A DNA stretch of 64,000 bases from Cardinalis cardinalis. Lineage: Eukaryota > Chordata > Aves > Passeriformes > Cardinalidae. Below, in pieces: positions 38,001 to 50,198 of the stretch. The DNA lies in assembly GCA_014549065.1 (NCBI GenBank), contig JACDOX010000132.1, positions 1,388,747-1,452,746 of the forward strand, read 5' to 3'. The notes under the pieces are model-generated. The model did not search any database, was not told where the DNA came from, and was given only the letters and a program-made list of their open reading frames with translations. The first letter of the stretch is position 1, and each line of letters starts with the position of its first letter. Made by a program: the position numbers and the translations under genes.

Positions 38001-39714
38001 GTCATTTATGAAAAGCCACACCATAGAGTTTTTTTGACAGAAAAAAGATTAGCTCCTAGTTTAATTAAAAGTGAATGCTAGAGCATCTTTNGAGGCTTAA
38101 ATTTGGTGTGGCCAAGTGTGTCATAATCTTTGTTTCTCTATGGGGTTGATTATCCCCATGGCTGGACACCATCATTGTGACTTAGCCCATTCATGAATTC
38201 AAGAACAAGGGATTAATTACTGTAGAAGTNGGCAGGAAATTCTAAGGTATGGAGNGCGAAAACTGTGAACCACAGAAAGGTAGACCCTGCCANCTCTGAC
38301 ACCAAAGGAAAGCTCCAAGGCCACAGCTCCCATCTGAGCAGCAATAGGCCCATGGAGGACATACCATTAAGCCAGCTCTGCCTGGAGGTGATAGGAAGAA
38401 TGACAAGGAAAAATTCATCAGGAGGGAGCTGATCCCTTCAATGGGGACCAAGCTGGCCCTGGAAAGTTGTCCCCAAGCTGCAGATGCAAAAGACAGAAAA
38501 ACCCTGCAAGGTTTTTGGGGCAATGAAAAGTCAGCTGAAACCCAAAAGATTCTGTTAGATATGAACTTGATGTTATTAGATTAAGTGTTCTCTTTCTGTA
38601 ATTTCTTNGTTTACCTCTTTTATAAACATTTGTAACAGTGTTGCCTATATTGGATGCTGTAAGTACCTCTCCTGGCATANTTCCCAAAACTCTCCTTTAA
38701 TTTAAACCAGGCTAAGGTAGCCGGGTAAGATCAAAGTGTTTTTCATCAAGACTGGTGAATTTAAAAACATGAGTATTAAGAAACTGTCTCATGTATCCAG
38801 CTCCCCAACATACTTCAAGAGAGAGGGTAAAAGACCTGCCTTTACAGAAATTTCATGAGCTGACAGAAGACTTGGTCCTGCTAGGAAGGAGAAATGATCC
38901 TGTGAACCCAGCCTTCCCTGGCACACAGCAAGGGGGTGGAAGAGTCCTGTGCACAAGGAGCCTCCAGGAGATTTTTTCTAAAGGAAAACCATTTTTATTT
39001 TCCATGATTGCATGTGGCAGACAGCACTAGACAGTTTGGCAGACCTGCCACTCTCAGAAGTCACCCAACTCTCTTTATCTGCAAAACAAAACCTGGAAAA
39101 TCAGTGCAGCTGAAAAAAAACCTGGGAAGGTTCTGAGTGTGCAAAACCTGTAGTTTCACGGTTCAGCCTCAAAATCAAGCCACTGTTGTGTTAGAGTGTC
39201 ATGATAGCTCTTTCAGTACATTTTTGCTCTTAAGGTTTTCAAATAGGGCTTTAAAGTTAAAAAATAATCTGTTTGAACAGTCGTGTTTAATCTGTGTTCT
39301 GGATTCACATGGACGGGTCCCCTCTTTTAGAAAGAGCAAAATTCTTTGACCACAGAGTTAGGTTTTGGAGTGTATTTAAATCANCATGCTCTGCTTAAAG
39401 TATGATTCACAAGACATTATCAGAATGCTAACAAAGTTCGCNGCTACCTGTAATCTCCTTTTCGCTTTAAGAACCAGTGGAGAATGAGGCTTGTGCTGGG
39501 TGCCACACCCAGAGAGCAGCAGGCTGGCTCCACAGGAGGAGCTCATCGAACAGAGACCCAGGGAAACTCACAAGCCCCTGGAAAGCACAATGCACATAAA
39601 CCAGTAGCTCCTGAGAATCNGAGTGGGGCATTGGCCACAAGGTTTAGGCAATGAAAGGAACAAAGATGCTGTAAAATATGGTAGGCAAAGAGATAGGAGT
39701 AAAGTGGCACCGAG
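35016..39714. other. Unassigned DNA
   Basis: There is no transposon end, exon or RNA gene I can support. The GC-richer patch 35220-35430 is open on both strands without recognisable protein. At 38230-38690 several Ns and GC-richer DNA could be an unrecognised old LTR or other insertion, but no terminal repeats are visible. Confidence 0.35.
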
Positions 39715-40497
39715 TTGAAGAAGCTGAACAAAAGGGAATGGGAGGATGAGCACAAACAGGCAGACAGCATGGCTAGCTGCAGTCCAGGCAAAATTCTGTG
39801 GATTTCTGAATGCCAGAAGTTCTGGGTTGTGGCTGGCTACAGTCTCTGGCCCNTTCCTCAGCAGCTTCCCCATGGGCCACACAGTGGAGTGGGGAGGAGN
39901 AGGCACCTGGGCAGGGCTCTCTCCTGCACACCTCTGAGTTCAGAAGGTTGCTGGCAAGCTCCATTTCTCCCCTTCCCCTCCCTCCGTGCAGCAGGCCCAG
40001 ATTTGGCTGCCTCACAGCTGCAGCTGTTCCTACCAGCTGGAATCAACCGTCCTGGCCCTGTTCCAGCTCAAAAGCAATTACATTCTTGCAAGTGGATATT
40101 GCAACTTCCTGTCCTAAACAATCATGTACTGTTCCTCTGCACTTTTAACCAGCTGCTGCCTTCTACTCAGAGACGGCTGCAGGCACTGGGGTGGGGCCCT
40201 GGAAGAAAGGTGGTGGTGTATCAAGAGGAGATCATTCCTGTGCAGGTTCACCTGTGGCTTAGAAAGGTCAGGGAGTGCTTCCTGACAGCTCTGAATATCT
40301 GTATATANCTCTCAGTGCTTCAGCAACATATAATAACATTACCTGGGCTAGACGCTGCAGCAGGAGATTGCTTTTTCTTAGCTCAAATCTTCCAGGAGAA
40401 ATCTTCCTCTATGTCTGAGCTTCATAAAACAAGGCATCTCCAAGAATTTTTTCAAAAACTACCTTGCCTTTGCCAGGCATCTAAAACCAAAGCCTAG
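39715..40497 (+). other. Longest open frame (260 codons), unrecognised
   Basis: The frame is open for 260 codons; the first ATG is at 39769 in strong context (A at -3, G at +4), giving 243 codons. The local DNA is GC-richer than its surroundings, and overlapping frames of 62-112 codons exist in other frames, so low stop density contributes. Three Ns fall in it and could hide stops. The protein is rich in L, Q, P and C, with no signal peptide, clear membrane segment or motif I recognise. There is no repeat-family resemblance. It could be an exon, a decayed retroelement frame or chance. Confidence 0.15.
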
Positions 40498-43260
40498 CCC
40501 ATGACACCTGGAAAGGAATTTTGTAAAATGTCTTAGTAAAAAAAATTGATGAAGGCATCCAAATCATAAGNGGGATTACTGGTCCCAGACTAACATACCT
40601 ACTTACCTGCAGCTGTTTTTTTTTTAAACTGTTCCGCTCAATCTCCAGCTTCTCCAGGCTTATTTTTGCATTCTGACTTTACTACATGAGCCGCGTGGAT
40701 CTGAATTGATCATAAGACTTTTTATTTCTGTAACTTTTTCNACACCTGAGCTTTTCAGAGGCGTGGATTTCACCCCTTAGAGGAAGGTGCTCACACATTC
40801 GTTAANGTAAGCACAGCACAGAGTGGCACTGAGTGAGGCAAAGTACCTTGAAAGACAGAGTAAACACCCGGAGAAGCTGGGAACCAGGCTCCCAAGTAAA
40901 AGGCTGTGAGCATGCTGTAAAAGGTCAGAAGGATTTTGGGGATAGAAATTCCCACTCAGACAGGCACCATCTCTTGTAGCAATCAGCAGATCCACACCAA
41001 CTAGTCAGGACAGTTAAACCCCTNGTTTCATCTAAGAATAATTGACTACACATTCGGGGAGTGAGGGCTTTTAAACATTGCTGATTCTTACCTCCCTAGG
41101 TCCTAGTGCCCAAACCTTGATGTCTGTAGTTAGTGGCCTGTTGATGTGCCTATGCATTATTTGTATCCCCATGTCAGTGAAACAAAACAAGTCAGCCACA
41201 ATTGCATTGAAAAACTGCACAGGGGTCCTACCAAATGTCCATCACAGCCCCATCATCCTGCCATCATTCTTCTATCAGGCTCTGCTTTCAAGATAGTGCT
41301 GAGTGTTTCGATGTTTCATGGTCTCAAACAATGTGTTAAGTCCTGGTGGTGGAAATATCAAATATTCTACTAACAGAACACTCCTTTAACATGACTAAAA
41401 AAGCCTGATAGATATTTTCTGAAATGCTGAAAGTGCAGCTAACATTATTTTCCATTATTATTTGCACTTTAATAGACCAATATTAAGTGATGCACCAAAA
41501 AAAGAAGCATTTGGGGGAAAAAAATTAAACTAACAGTNACATGGTCTTTCCATCTAGTGTTTTAGATTTGTGATAGGTTNTGTCTTGGCTGACAGCCAGG
41601 CGGTCCCAAATATAGTGTAAAACCAAATATTCAAGTGTAAGTCTGAACAGACAGGGTCTTTTGGTTGGTTTTGCATTAGGATTTTCTTCTTTTTTAACAC
41701 ATTTCTTTCAAGTGCTACAAAGGCGGCTGCAGATGCAGCAATTGATAAATTTCTCCTCCAAAGGAAGTATTATATGCTCTGGATTCCCAAGGTAATGCTA
41801 CAAGAGAGCAAGTACTAAATACTATGACGTATGGATTTGAGTGCCATAATTTATAAAAATGTCTCAAAGTGTTGTACAGTACAGAAAAGTATGCAGATAA
41901 ATCATAAAAACATATACACTAGGTGTAGTATATTTTCAGCATGTGCTGTCTGCCAGTTTGTAACATATACACCTGCACAGGGGACTGCTAGAAAGCAATA
42001 CATTCAATATTATTTATTACCTATTGTATCACAAAGCTGTCTTGATCTGCATATATCACTTGAATACTCTGCTTTGCACAACTGTACACTGTTACGCACA
42101 GTTATCTCTCACGTATGACATTACCTGAGCAAGGCCACTAGAGTGACAATGAAACAGGACCTCTGAAAAAAATATTTAGGATTGTCTTACTGAATTTCCA
42201 CAACACCCTGATCTCACATGGGTTTCTGATTTTTTACCTTTTAATTTTGTCTCACAGAACCACCTTCTCCAGTTTTTCCCCCTGCTAGCTTTGTGCTGGA
42301 CAATCTCTAGCCTATCTCGAGAATGGGAACACCTCACTTGTCCCTTCAATAGGCAATTCTTATTCTTCCTGCAGCTCTGTGCACAGGCTCAGAACTGAAC
42401 CACCTGGTACCAGAAGACAAACCACATTTNAAAAAATGCACTTCCTTGCACTAGTAAGGGAAAGAGTGAATCTCCAAAGATCTGCAATAACCAAAGTCAA
42501 ATAGATCACTAATTCTAAGTCTGGGCTGAGGAGATACTGACATGAAAAGACTGCTTATGATGGATCCAGGAAATTCAGCATCAGCTCCACAATCATCACT
42601 GAAAACTTNTTTTGGTTTTTTTGGTTNTTTTTTTCTTNAATTAGAAAGCTTTGGGCTTTNCAAAACTTTAAGTANTGGGAAATTAAAATGAACCTAAGAA
42701 AATGTTCTTCAATTCATTTTATCACTGGCTTCATACTCTAACACCACTTCCAACACTTGATAATATTACCACCCTGATTTTGAATCTCCTCCCAGTCATC
42801 CTTCCAACCTTTTTCTCACATAAATAATCTTGGTCTCCTTTCTATCACTCTAATAGTATGTTTCCTATCTGCACCTCAAGCACACCTTTTTCTTGCCTAA
42901 TTGAAGTTTTCTCAGAGCTTGGAGTGTGACCTAGTCTAATCTTTTTAGTTTTCTAAGTCCTGTTAATCAAAGAAAAATAATTATCAATTTATCCAAANAA
43001 TCAGACAATTCCCATAGTCATGAAAGGAGTTCCTCCTTTTCTTACTATCATCTACACTTTCCCTGTCCCTTGTTCTCCATAGCAATGGTCACACTGACTG
43101 AATAGCTCTGGATTTGTTTTTGTACTGGCACATCTGTTGCACTTATTGGATGTCCCATTCTCTTGGGAATTTAGATTACCTTTATTAATTGCCCATTAGT
43201 AACAACATGTCATGTTGATTAACAGTTTAAAGTAAACAAACAGACAGCTCCCATTAGTTT
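40498..43260. other. Unassigned AT-rich DNA
   Basis: Nothing recognisable except the T/G-rich tract at 42605-42641 and several Ns around it. Confidence 0.4.
42605..42641. repeat. T/G-rich low-complexity tract
   Basis: Runs of T are separated by GG and Ns. It is the complement-strand counterpart of the A/C-rich tracts elsewhere in the window. Confidence 0.8.
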
Positions 43261-43476
43261 TTAAAGCTTCTCTCTGAGTGCCATATTTAAGTAGTTCCTC
43301 AGGGACTGCTCTTCAAAGTCTGGTCCATTTTGCTGGTAAGAGTCTACTACANCATACCAAGCATCCAACTCTGTAGAAAGGGATTTAGTGGGTCTGTNAA
43401 CCTGCCTAAATGGGCAGATGCTCTCTTCCTGTCTTGCAGGACATTTTATTTTTTCCTCACAAAATCTGATGATCAT
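43261..43476 (-). other. Exon-like minus-strand frame, 71 codons
   Basis: On the minus strand an ATG near 43476 opens a 71-codon frame ending in TAA at 43261. The last half reads ELDAWYxVVDSYQQNGP then DFEEQSLRNYLNMALREKL, more protein-like in composition than most frames here. Just before it, minus-strand TCCCTTTCTACAG makes a good splice-acceptor-like site near 43373, so it could be a terminal exon of about 113 nt. Two Ns fall inside. I do not recognise the protein. Confidence 0.2.
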
Positions 43477-44038
43477 GAAAGAAGGTTTAGGACATGACTC
43501 TTTCCAGGGTTATGCAGCTGTGTTAAATCTATCAAACAGTGTCTAGGATCCCTGTGCCTTACCATAAACCAGTAAATACNATACAACAGGGAAGAGATTT
43601 TTATAGCCATAGCTATTACATGGAGCTGTGAGGGTACAGCTTTTCAGGTTTGGAGAGGAGAGATTTTACTCCAGACTCATTATTTTTCTGTTATTTTATG
43701 CNTCTGATATAAACTCAGGATGGCGCATTCCTGTTCCAAACCACCATCATGTGCAGGCTTTCTACCACTGCAGCTGAAAAGCAGGATTTTTTTATTCACT
43801 ACCACTTACAGAGTGATGTTGAATATAACTTTTTTACCCAATATCTACAATCAAGTACAGGACAATGAAACTTTGCCACACTCTGTAAAACCCCCTCTCA
43901 GCAGTTCTTAATAGCTTTGTTCTCAAAGCTGAGACATTCCTTTTTAGCATTTCTAACCCTTCTAGATATACCTATGGACACGTGCTANGGACACATGGTT
44001 TGCACACATGCTGTAACTTTTCTCTCTTCACCTGCCAG
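43477..44038. other. Unassigned DNA
   Basis: Apart from a 63-codon plus-strand frame at 43720-43911, nothing stands out. Confidence 0.4.
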
Positions 44039-44153
44039 ATTTAGCATGGAAGAGGCTGATGGCCCATGCAGTCCAAGATTAACACGTGGCCAGATGGAGG
44101 CTTTAAAGGATAATGTCCCTGAGCAGATTGAGGAACCTTCCACAGAATCATAG
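44039..44153 (+). other. Exon-like frame running into a CR1 stub
   Basis: A pyrimidine-rich acceptor-like site (TTTTCTCTCTTCACCTGCCAG, AG at 44037-44038) precedes a frame that includes ATG at 44046. It reads MEEADGPCSPRLTRGQ then MEALKDNVPEQIEEPSTES. The last codons and the TAG at 44151-44153 come from the adjoining CR1 3' end. If transcribed this would be a terminal exon whose stop is supplied by the transposon. The protein is acidic and unrecognised, and the stretch is short enough to be chance. Confidence 0.2.
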
Positions 44154-44266
44154 AACAATTCAGGCTGGAAGGGACCTCTGGAGGTCACCTAGTCCATCCT
44201 GCTGCTCCAAGAGGGGCCAGTTTCAAACATAGATCAGATTTCTCAAGCCATTCCAGTCTCAAAATG
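44141..44266 (-). mobile_element. CR1 LINE 3' fragment
   Basis: On the plus strand it reads CACAGAATCATAGAACAATT, then GGCTGGAAGGGACCTCTGGA, then the eroded tail through ATAGATCAGATTTCTCAAGC. This is the reverse complement of a CR1 terminus with the AGGTCACCTAGTCCA type, a third 3'-end type in this window. Confidence 0.88.
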
Positions 44267-46397
44267 AACTGGTCTCTGCCAGAAACCCAATAGTGACACT
44301 TCCCAGAAAAATAACCTTATATAGCATCTTTCCAGTAAATCAGCTGCAGAACAAATAGGTTTAATTACATCCACTACACTTTCACAATAGGGTAGTTCCA
44401 TGACAGAGAGTAGCTCACTATACATGCATCTTCTCCTACAGAAGAGGGGCAAGCAGCTCAATTGGTTAGAAGATAAAGACCAAAAAAAATGCTAAAAGGT
44501 TTGGTGCCATAAAGTTACAGACTAGTCACGTGTTATTCTCCCATTGTCAAGATGCTCAATTCACCTTTANTCTGTCCCAACCCTGGGACATAAAATCAGC
44601 CTTTCTTCTCTGAAACCTTTCTTCTCTTCTTCTCATTAGTTTTAAAGCCTGTTAGCATCAACTAAATATACCCATGTTATTGTCTGTTTCAGCTTTTTTA
44701 CATATATAAAATCAAAGAACAAGCCATTAGAAAGCAAAAATANTTTGCCATGTCTGCAGGACTGGAGGCCTCAGGTACAGGTGACTGCCATGTTGATATG
44801 GCTGTGATTCCCTTGGGAAGCCCTTGAGCCATTCTGGGGGCTCTCAGTAGCATGTCTTCAACAAAACTTGGGAAGCTTCCACAGCCTCACTCCACTCCTA
44901 GTCACCTTCCTACAAAAGAGAACTCAAACAGCTCCCAGTTACAAAGCTTTTAAATTAGATATCAAACAAACAGGAAAGTTGCAGGGAAAAAGAATTAATA
45001 AAATTGTCATNGAGGTAGGAAAGAGTTATGTTTAGAAAAGAGGTTCAAAGTAATTTTTTTTTCTCACAAAGTCATAATCTCTNTAGGGAGATGGGCTGGG
45101 TTTTTTTCTATTATTGCTGTTGGACAGGAGAGAAGAAGATTTTGCATCTTCCAAAGAGGAGAGAAAATGCAAAATAAAAGTTGATCTAGTTTTCAGACTT
45201 CCAGCACTGAAGATTATCAAGATTTGTTCTTCAGTTTCAATCAGCAGATTTCATTGGGAAAAAAAGAAGTTTAAAAAATGCAGATATTTTTATGTCCAGT
45301 CTTCATAAAACCGCTGGAAGTTATTTTTGTATGTGTGAAAATAAACCTGTAAGAAACTTAAAACAGGGCGATTAAATGGAAGAAGAGAAATGCCAGATCA
45401 GATACCACTTACATTTTTAATGCAGAAATTAGGATTTGTTCCCTTAAAATTCCCCTACTAGCATTATTCTTATTAGTACCACGGTACANGGGGTTTAAGA
45501 CAAAGCAGCACAGAGTGTTCTCTAAATCCATGCATAAAACTGAGACTATAGACACTTGCATCCTAATTCCACTTTTATTATTCTCAATAAAATGGAATCT
45601 TTGAAAACCATAGAGGATCAGTGATGCNAGCAAATACATCTTCCAGCTGTTTTAATGACTGTATGACTAACGCACAGGTAAAGCAGTAGAAAACTGAGAG
45701 CAGTTTAATTATGTACAGACTAGTGATTGACAATACCACTCCAAACTCCTACTCATACCAAAAAAGGCATTGAACACCACTGAGTCTCTGGGAGAAGCAA
45801 GGCAATCTGTGCAGTCTCCTGCAAGCAAGTCCATTAATCTGTCCCTCTGCCCTGCAAGACCAAGACCTTTTAGGGATGATACACAGTGACAGGGACTGCA
45901 GCATAAGAAGGTCTGATATTCCCCCTCGATCTCAAGGACATATGATCACCTCAAGAAAACTTTTCCATTCCCTGGATACTCTGACCCCATAGATCTCCCC
46001 TTGCATAGCAGTTTTGCACAGGGCTTGGCTGAGCAGAGGGCGGATCTCAAAGAGCGGAAGCTGGCAAGCNGGCAGGCAGGGAGGGCAGCTCAGGTGAGGC
46101 AGGGGACAGGAAGGGCAGAGGACAGCACAAAGCCAGGCCACACCAGGCTACCCAGGGCAGCCCAAAGCAGAAGTCAAACAAGCATCCAGGGTAATATCAG
46201 CAGCTCATCAGTTTGATAGCGTCGANTGCGCATGTTATTTGGATTACAGTATTCCAGTGGTATTGGTACATCAGCCACTGCGAAAAACTCCCCAAGCAGC
46301 ATGGAGAATTTAGAACACAGCTCTCATGAACTTCAATGAGAATGATGCATCTGTCTCCTGCGGAAGCTTTGAAGCTCTCGGCCAAAAGTATTCTTAG
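44267..46397. other. Unassigned DNA
   Basis: No feature that I can support. The GC-richer strip at 45990-46170 is open on both strands for 60-70 codons without recognisable protein. Confidence 0.4.
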
Positions 46398-46565
46398 CCC
46401 TACTGTCATGCATGTCCCCAAAGAGACAAAAAAAGAAGGTGCGAGCATGTGAGACCGGGAGCGGACGTGGTTGAGGAAGTGAGAGACCAAGTAGAGCCTG
46501 ATCTGGGAACCCTGCAGAGACAGATCATGTCCCTCAGGCTTTATGTTATCAACACTTGTTTGGAG
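46398..46565 (+). other. Exon-like frame with strong donor site
   Basis: The frame is open from 46398; its later part reads VVEEVRDQVEPDLGTLQRQ then IMSLRLYVINTCLE and ends at a consensus-like donor GAG/GTAAAG (GT at 46566). CpGs are enriched at 46220-46470 compared with the neighbours. The opposite strand is also open (46197-46490, 97 codons), and no good acceptor is seen upstream. Unrecognised; either strand or neither may be real. Confidence 0.2.
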
Positions 46566-48665
46566 GTAAAGAACAGGGGTTTTTCTCCTAGCAGGATGAG
46601 GGAGCCAGTCTGGAGCACAGGGCTCCCGACACTGCTTTCAGTAGAATTCCCAGNTCATTAAAGTCAGCTCTGGTTTCTCTACCTGACCCTCTGGACACAG
46701 AAATCAGAATAAGCAAGGCAGAGAAAATAATAGAACAAAGGAAACAAAAGANAGATGGGTTTGCAAGAGCTGAATGTACAAATAGATGAAATCAAGTTTC
46801 TTCTGCATTTATAAATTGTGTTTNCTCAGCAAGGGCCTGGATGTGGAAAGGGAGAAAACAGCTCCAGACAGTTTAAAATAAACCCTTTTTTCCAACAGTG
46901 TAGTTCAGCATCAATGCACCTTTCTTCCTGTTGTACAGATTTTCACTCTGGCCTGCTGCAAAAGGTTCAATTCCCCTCCCCAGCTGCACCTGCATTCCTT
47001 ACTCGTGTGTGGTCTCTTGCATCACCACAATGCTGATATCATCTCCTGCTCCGAGCTCAGAAGCGCTGGAAAGCAGTGGCTAGAGCACATTATTAACAAG
47101 CAGTATGTATCAGACTCCTCTGGAGCTTGGGGGTTCAGGGGNTTAGAAAACACTTGTGTGGGAGAAAATGTCTTGCAATACTTGTGTGTGTGACCAGCTT
47201 CCAATCCTTGTGAAGCTAAACCAAGAAGTCAGAGCTCTCTGTGATAAATAAGTAACGCACAGGGAGCTGCTTCTGCACTTTGGAATAACCCTCTGTGCCT
47301 CATAAAGGCATTTCATGGGGAGGAGGCAAGAATTAAAGTATTTTAGGTACAATTTATGTGGTCCCTAGAAATAAGGAGATACCTAAAAGTTTGATGAAAT
47401 GTCAAGATCAGTAATCTTATATGTCAAGGAATTAATTAACTAACAATTTTTTTGTTCTTATCTTCATTGTATCTGCAAGGGCGNAATGCCAGTTCAAAGC
47501 CTGAATTCAACGGAGCATAGACACTGCTATTGTGTATTCCTTTTTTTCTGCAACAGTTCTTGGAGCCTGACAGTTTGAAATTACATTTTCTTGTTGGAGC
47601 TGTATTTTCACAAATCCTGGAAGTTAAATAACTCTTAGAATAACAGAGAAGATATTACATTGCCAACTAGAGTTGATATTCTCTTTCATTATTTGTTTCT
47701 ATAAATAGGTATGATCTTTTTTTTCTGGAACATAGTCTCATGTAGAGCAATACCTTTTTCTCAGATGGCATCAAGAGGCACAAAGTAAGCTCAAAGTTAT
47801 CCACTCTGTTTACTCCACCTCCCTTCAAAGCTCGCACAAGAGACAGGGCAGATTAAAGGACATGTAATCATGTTGCTACACAGGAGTCCTAGCAATTCTG
47901 AACCTTGCAGGGATAAAACTGGAACTACAAAATATCCATTGCACTTGAGAAACCATTCTTTCATATTAGGTGTCCTTAATGTTTTGTCACCTTTCTGCAC
48001 TTTCCCAAAATAAACTGCAGGATTACAAGATCCACAAGGACTGCATGGACAGAGCAGGAGGATTTCAACGGCNCCCTAATGCCCAAGAGACTGTCAGCTT
48101 CAACAATTTGTTTAACAGAGGTGATAGATATTAGTGTTGAGGAACATGTCTGGCATAGGTAGCCNAGTTTGNAAGCTGCAGTTTGAGATGNAGACTGAGC
48201 TCTGGGTGGGAGTCTGGGACAAGAGGCCATGAGCTGCCAACAATGTTCAACAAAGGGCATAAGAACCAGTGGCCAGGCAGGTGAANGGACTCGGGGACAC
48301 AGCAGGAGCGTAGGACTAAGGAGAAGGAGCAAGACTTGCACCTGGCCTGGACAGTGAGTGGGTAAAAGCCCAGGTGTTCCTTTGTTGGGGGTCCTTCCTC
48401 AGCAGCCCCTCAGCTTGAGCTGTTTCTGTGTCACTGTGCTGTGGATAGATGAATATGGAGTGAGACATCCGAGACTCTGCCAGGGGAAATGCAGGGTGGA
48501 GCCTGTGAGGGAGCCTGGTCGGACTGAGGGGTGGGCAGGAGCCCAGCAGGGACCCCTCGGAGCCACCCACGGTGGAGGCGCTTCGGTCCCAGCAGGGAAA
48601 GTCCCTGACCTCGGGGGTGAGGCTGCCCAGGCCTCGGGAATGGTCAGACTGGGAAGTTCCCCAAA
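46566..48665. other. Unassigned DNA with a GC-rich end
   Basis: 46566-48150 is AT-rich with nothing recognisable. 48160-48650 is GC-rich with clustered CpGs (around 48520-48630) and five Ns between 48073 and 48286. Frames of 84-121 codons overlap there on both strands. It might be an unrecognised LTR or a small CpG-rich element; no terminal repeats were found. Confidence 0.35.
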
Positions 48666-48710
48666 CATTGCAAAGAAATTAAATTAGATCATTGCAAAGA
48701 AATTAAATTA
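48666..48710. repeat. Perfect 21-bp tandem duplication, period 24
   Basis: The 21-bp unit starting CATTGCAAAGAAATT occurs at 48666-48686 and 48690-48710 without mismatch, with a 3-bp gap. Confidence 0.9.
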
Positions 48711-48854
48711 AATTACTATTTGAGGTTTCTGTTTGATGGTTTCTTTTAGGTTTCTAACATAGCTCATTTTCAAGATAGCAGTTTAAACTTCCATTGCATA
48801 GTTCTAAAGCACCACAAACATTAAACATTCAGAAATTACAGTCTGTAATTTCTT

Positions 48855-48898
48855 GATTGATGTTGATGTTGATGTTGATGTACAGTTGATGTTGATGG
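48855..48898. repeat. (TTGATG)n hexanucleotide repeat
   Basis: About six TTGATG units, interrupted once by TACAG. Confidence 0.88.
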
Positions 48899-49974
48899 AT
48901 CTTGGGTTCTTAGTCTTGACCCCAAGAATGCCATTTCCAATACTGTCTCCCTAATCACATGAAAAAACATCTCATTTTGAAAGAAAAGAAGAAAGCACCT
49001 TTCAATTCTTCTGCAGACCTGACTGTGGAAAGGTTTCTTCTATGAAAAACATACAAAGCCTAGAATCAAATCTAGGCAAATGAGCCTATAGTAACCCTCT
49101 AAAAACAAAAACATTTTTCATAGCACAATAGAATCTGAAACATATGCAATGAAAAATGAAAACTAAATCTAGTTGAACAGAATTCTTTANGCACTCTTTC
49201 GAGCAGAGTCTGTCCCTTGATTTTGTACATTTGGTAGGTCTCAGTCAGAACCACGACATACTGCAAGAATTCATGCACATTCAAATGTAGACCAAAGATG
49301 GCTGAATACAAGTTTTCTGCCACTGAACTGCAAAAAAACAAGTATCCATTTATGTACCAGGATTAAGGAAAGAGAAACATGGAAACTGAATGCTTTCCTG
49401 TTAGTTGATTTAAACTAAAATATGCTTAAATTATTAANTGCATTAAAATGTACCTTGCATTAAAAAAACCTAAAGAAAATAGTGGCAGCAGGCAATACAA
49501 AACAGAAAAGAAAATTTTCAGAACTATTGTACAGGAATTTTGTGTGTATTGTATTTTCATGGAAAAAAAATAAAATTGAGTGTATAAAACAAAGACCTTA
49601 TCTAATAGACAATAGTCCTGCACTTTCCCACACCTGATCTAAACCTTGCTTTCGAAGTTACCATTAATATAACAGTCAGATGTGCACTATTCTGAAGTAT
49701 CACATATGTTTAAATAATGCCTGGCAATTTCACAGTCTTTAAAACATAGTGAAATGAACTTCAGATTGATTAATTTAGGGCATTGTGAAATTTCCTGTTT
49801 GTATTATCCTAGAAAAATACAAAGGCAGCTGGATATAGTCACTCTGCTCTGTGTCCTCCAGAAGCAGGCACAACTCTCCAGCTCATGGAAAGGTTGGAAG
49901 AGCAGGATTTGCTACCACATATTTGAGGATGACCACACCAAAACTGTGCCTGCAAACCTCTTGGGATCATTCCA
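48899..49974. other. Unassigned AT-rich DNA
   Basis: Short frames only; no recognised feature. Confidence 0.4.
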
Positions 49975-50198
49975 CTAAAAGCAAAAAAACAACAAAACCC
50001 CCCAACAAATAACCAACAAAAATTTAAAAGGCAAAACAAACAAACAAACTAAACCCACCACAAATAAACAAGTAAACCTCACAAGAACAAAAATAAACAA
50101 ACAAAACAAACCAACAAGCAAACAAATACACAACCAACAGCCAAACAAGCAAGCAAAGAAAAACAAAACAAAACACAAAAACCCCCAACAACAAAACT
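49975..50198. repeat. A/C-rich low-complexity tract
   Basis: About 220 bp of AAACAAAC, AACCAACAA and similar units. The minus strand stays open for 75 codons as a purely hydrophobic F/L/V/C string, an artefact of composition. Confidence 0.9.

Noticed and set aside
46965..46980. GGTTCAATTCC, similar to a pol III B box
   Set aside because: No A box or cloverleaf fits upstream, and no terminator context supports a tRNA or SINE.
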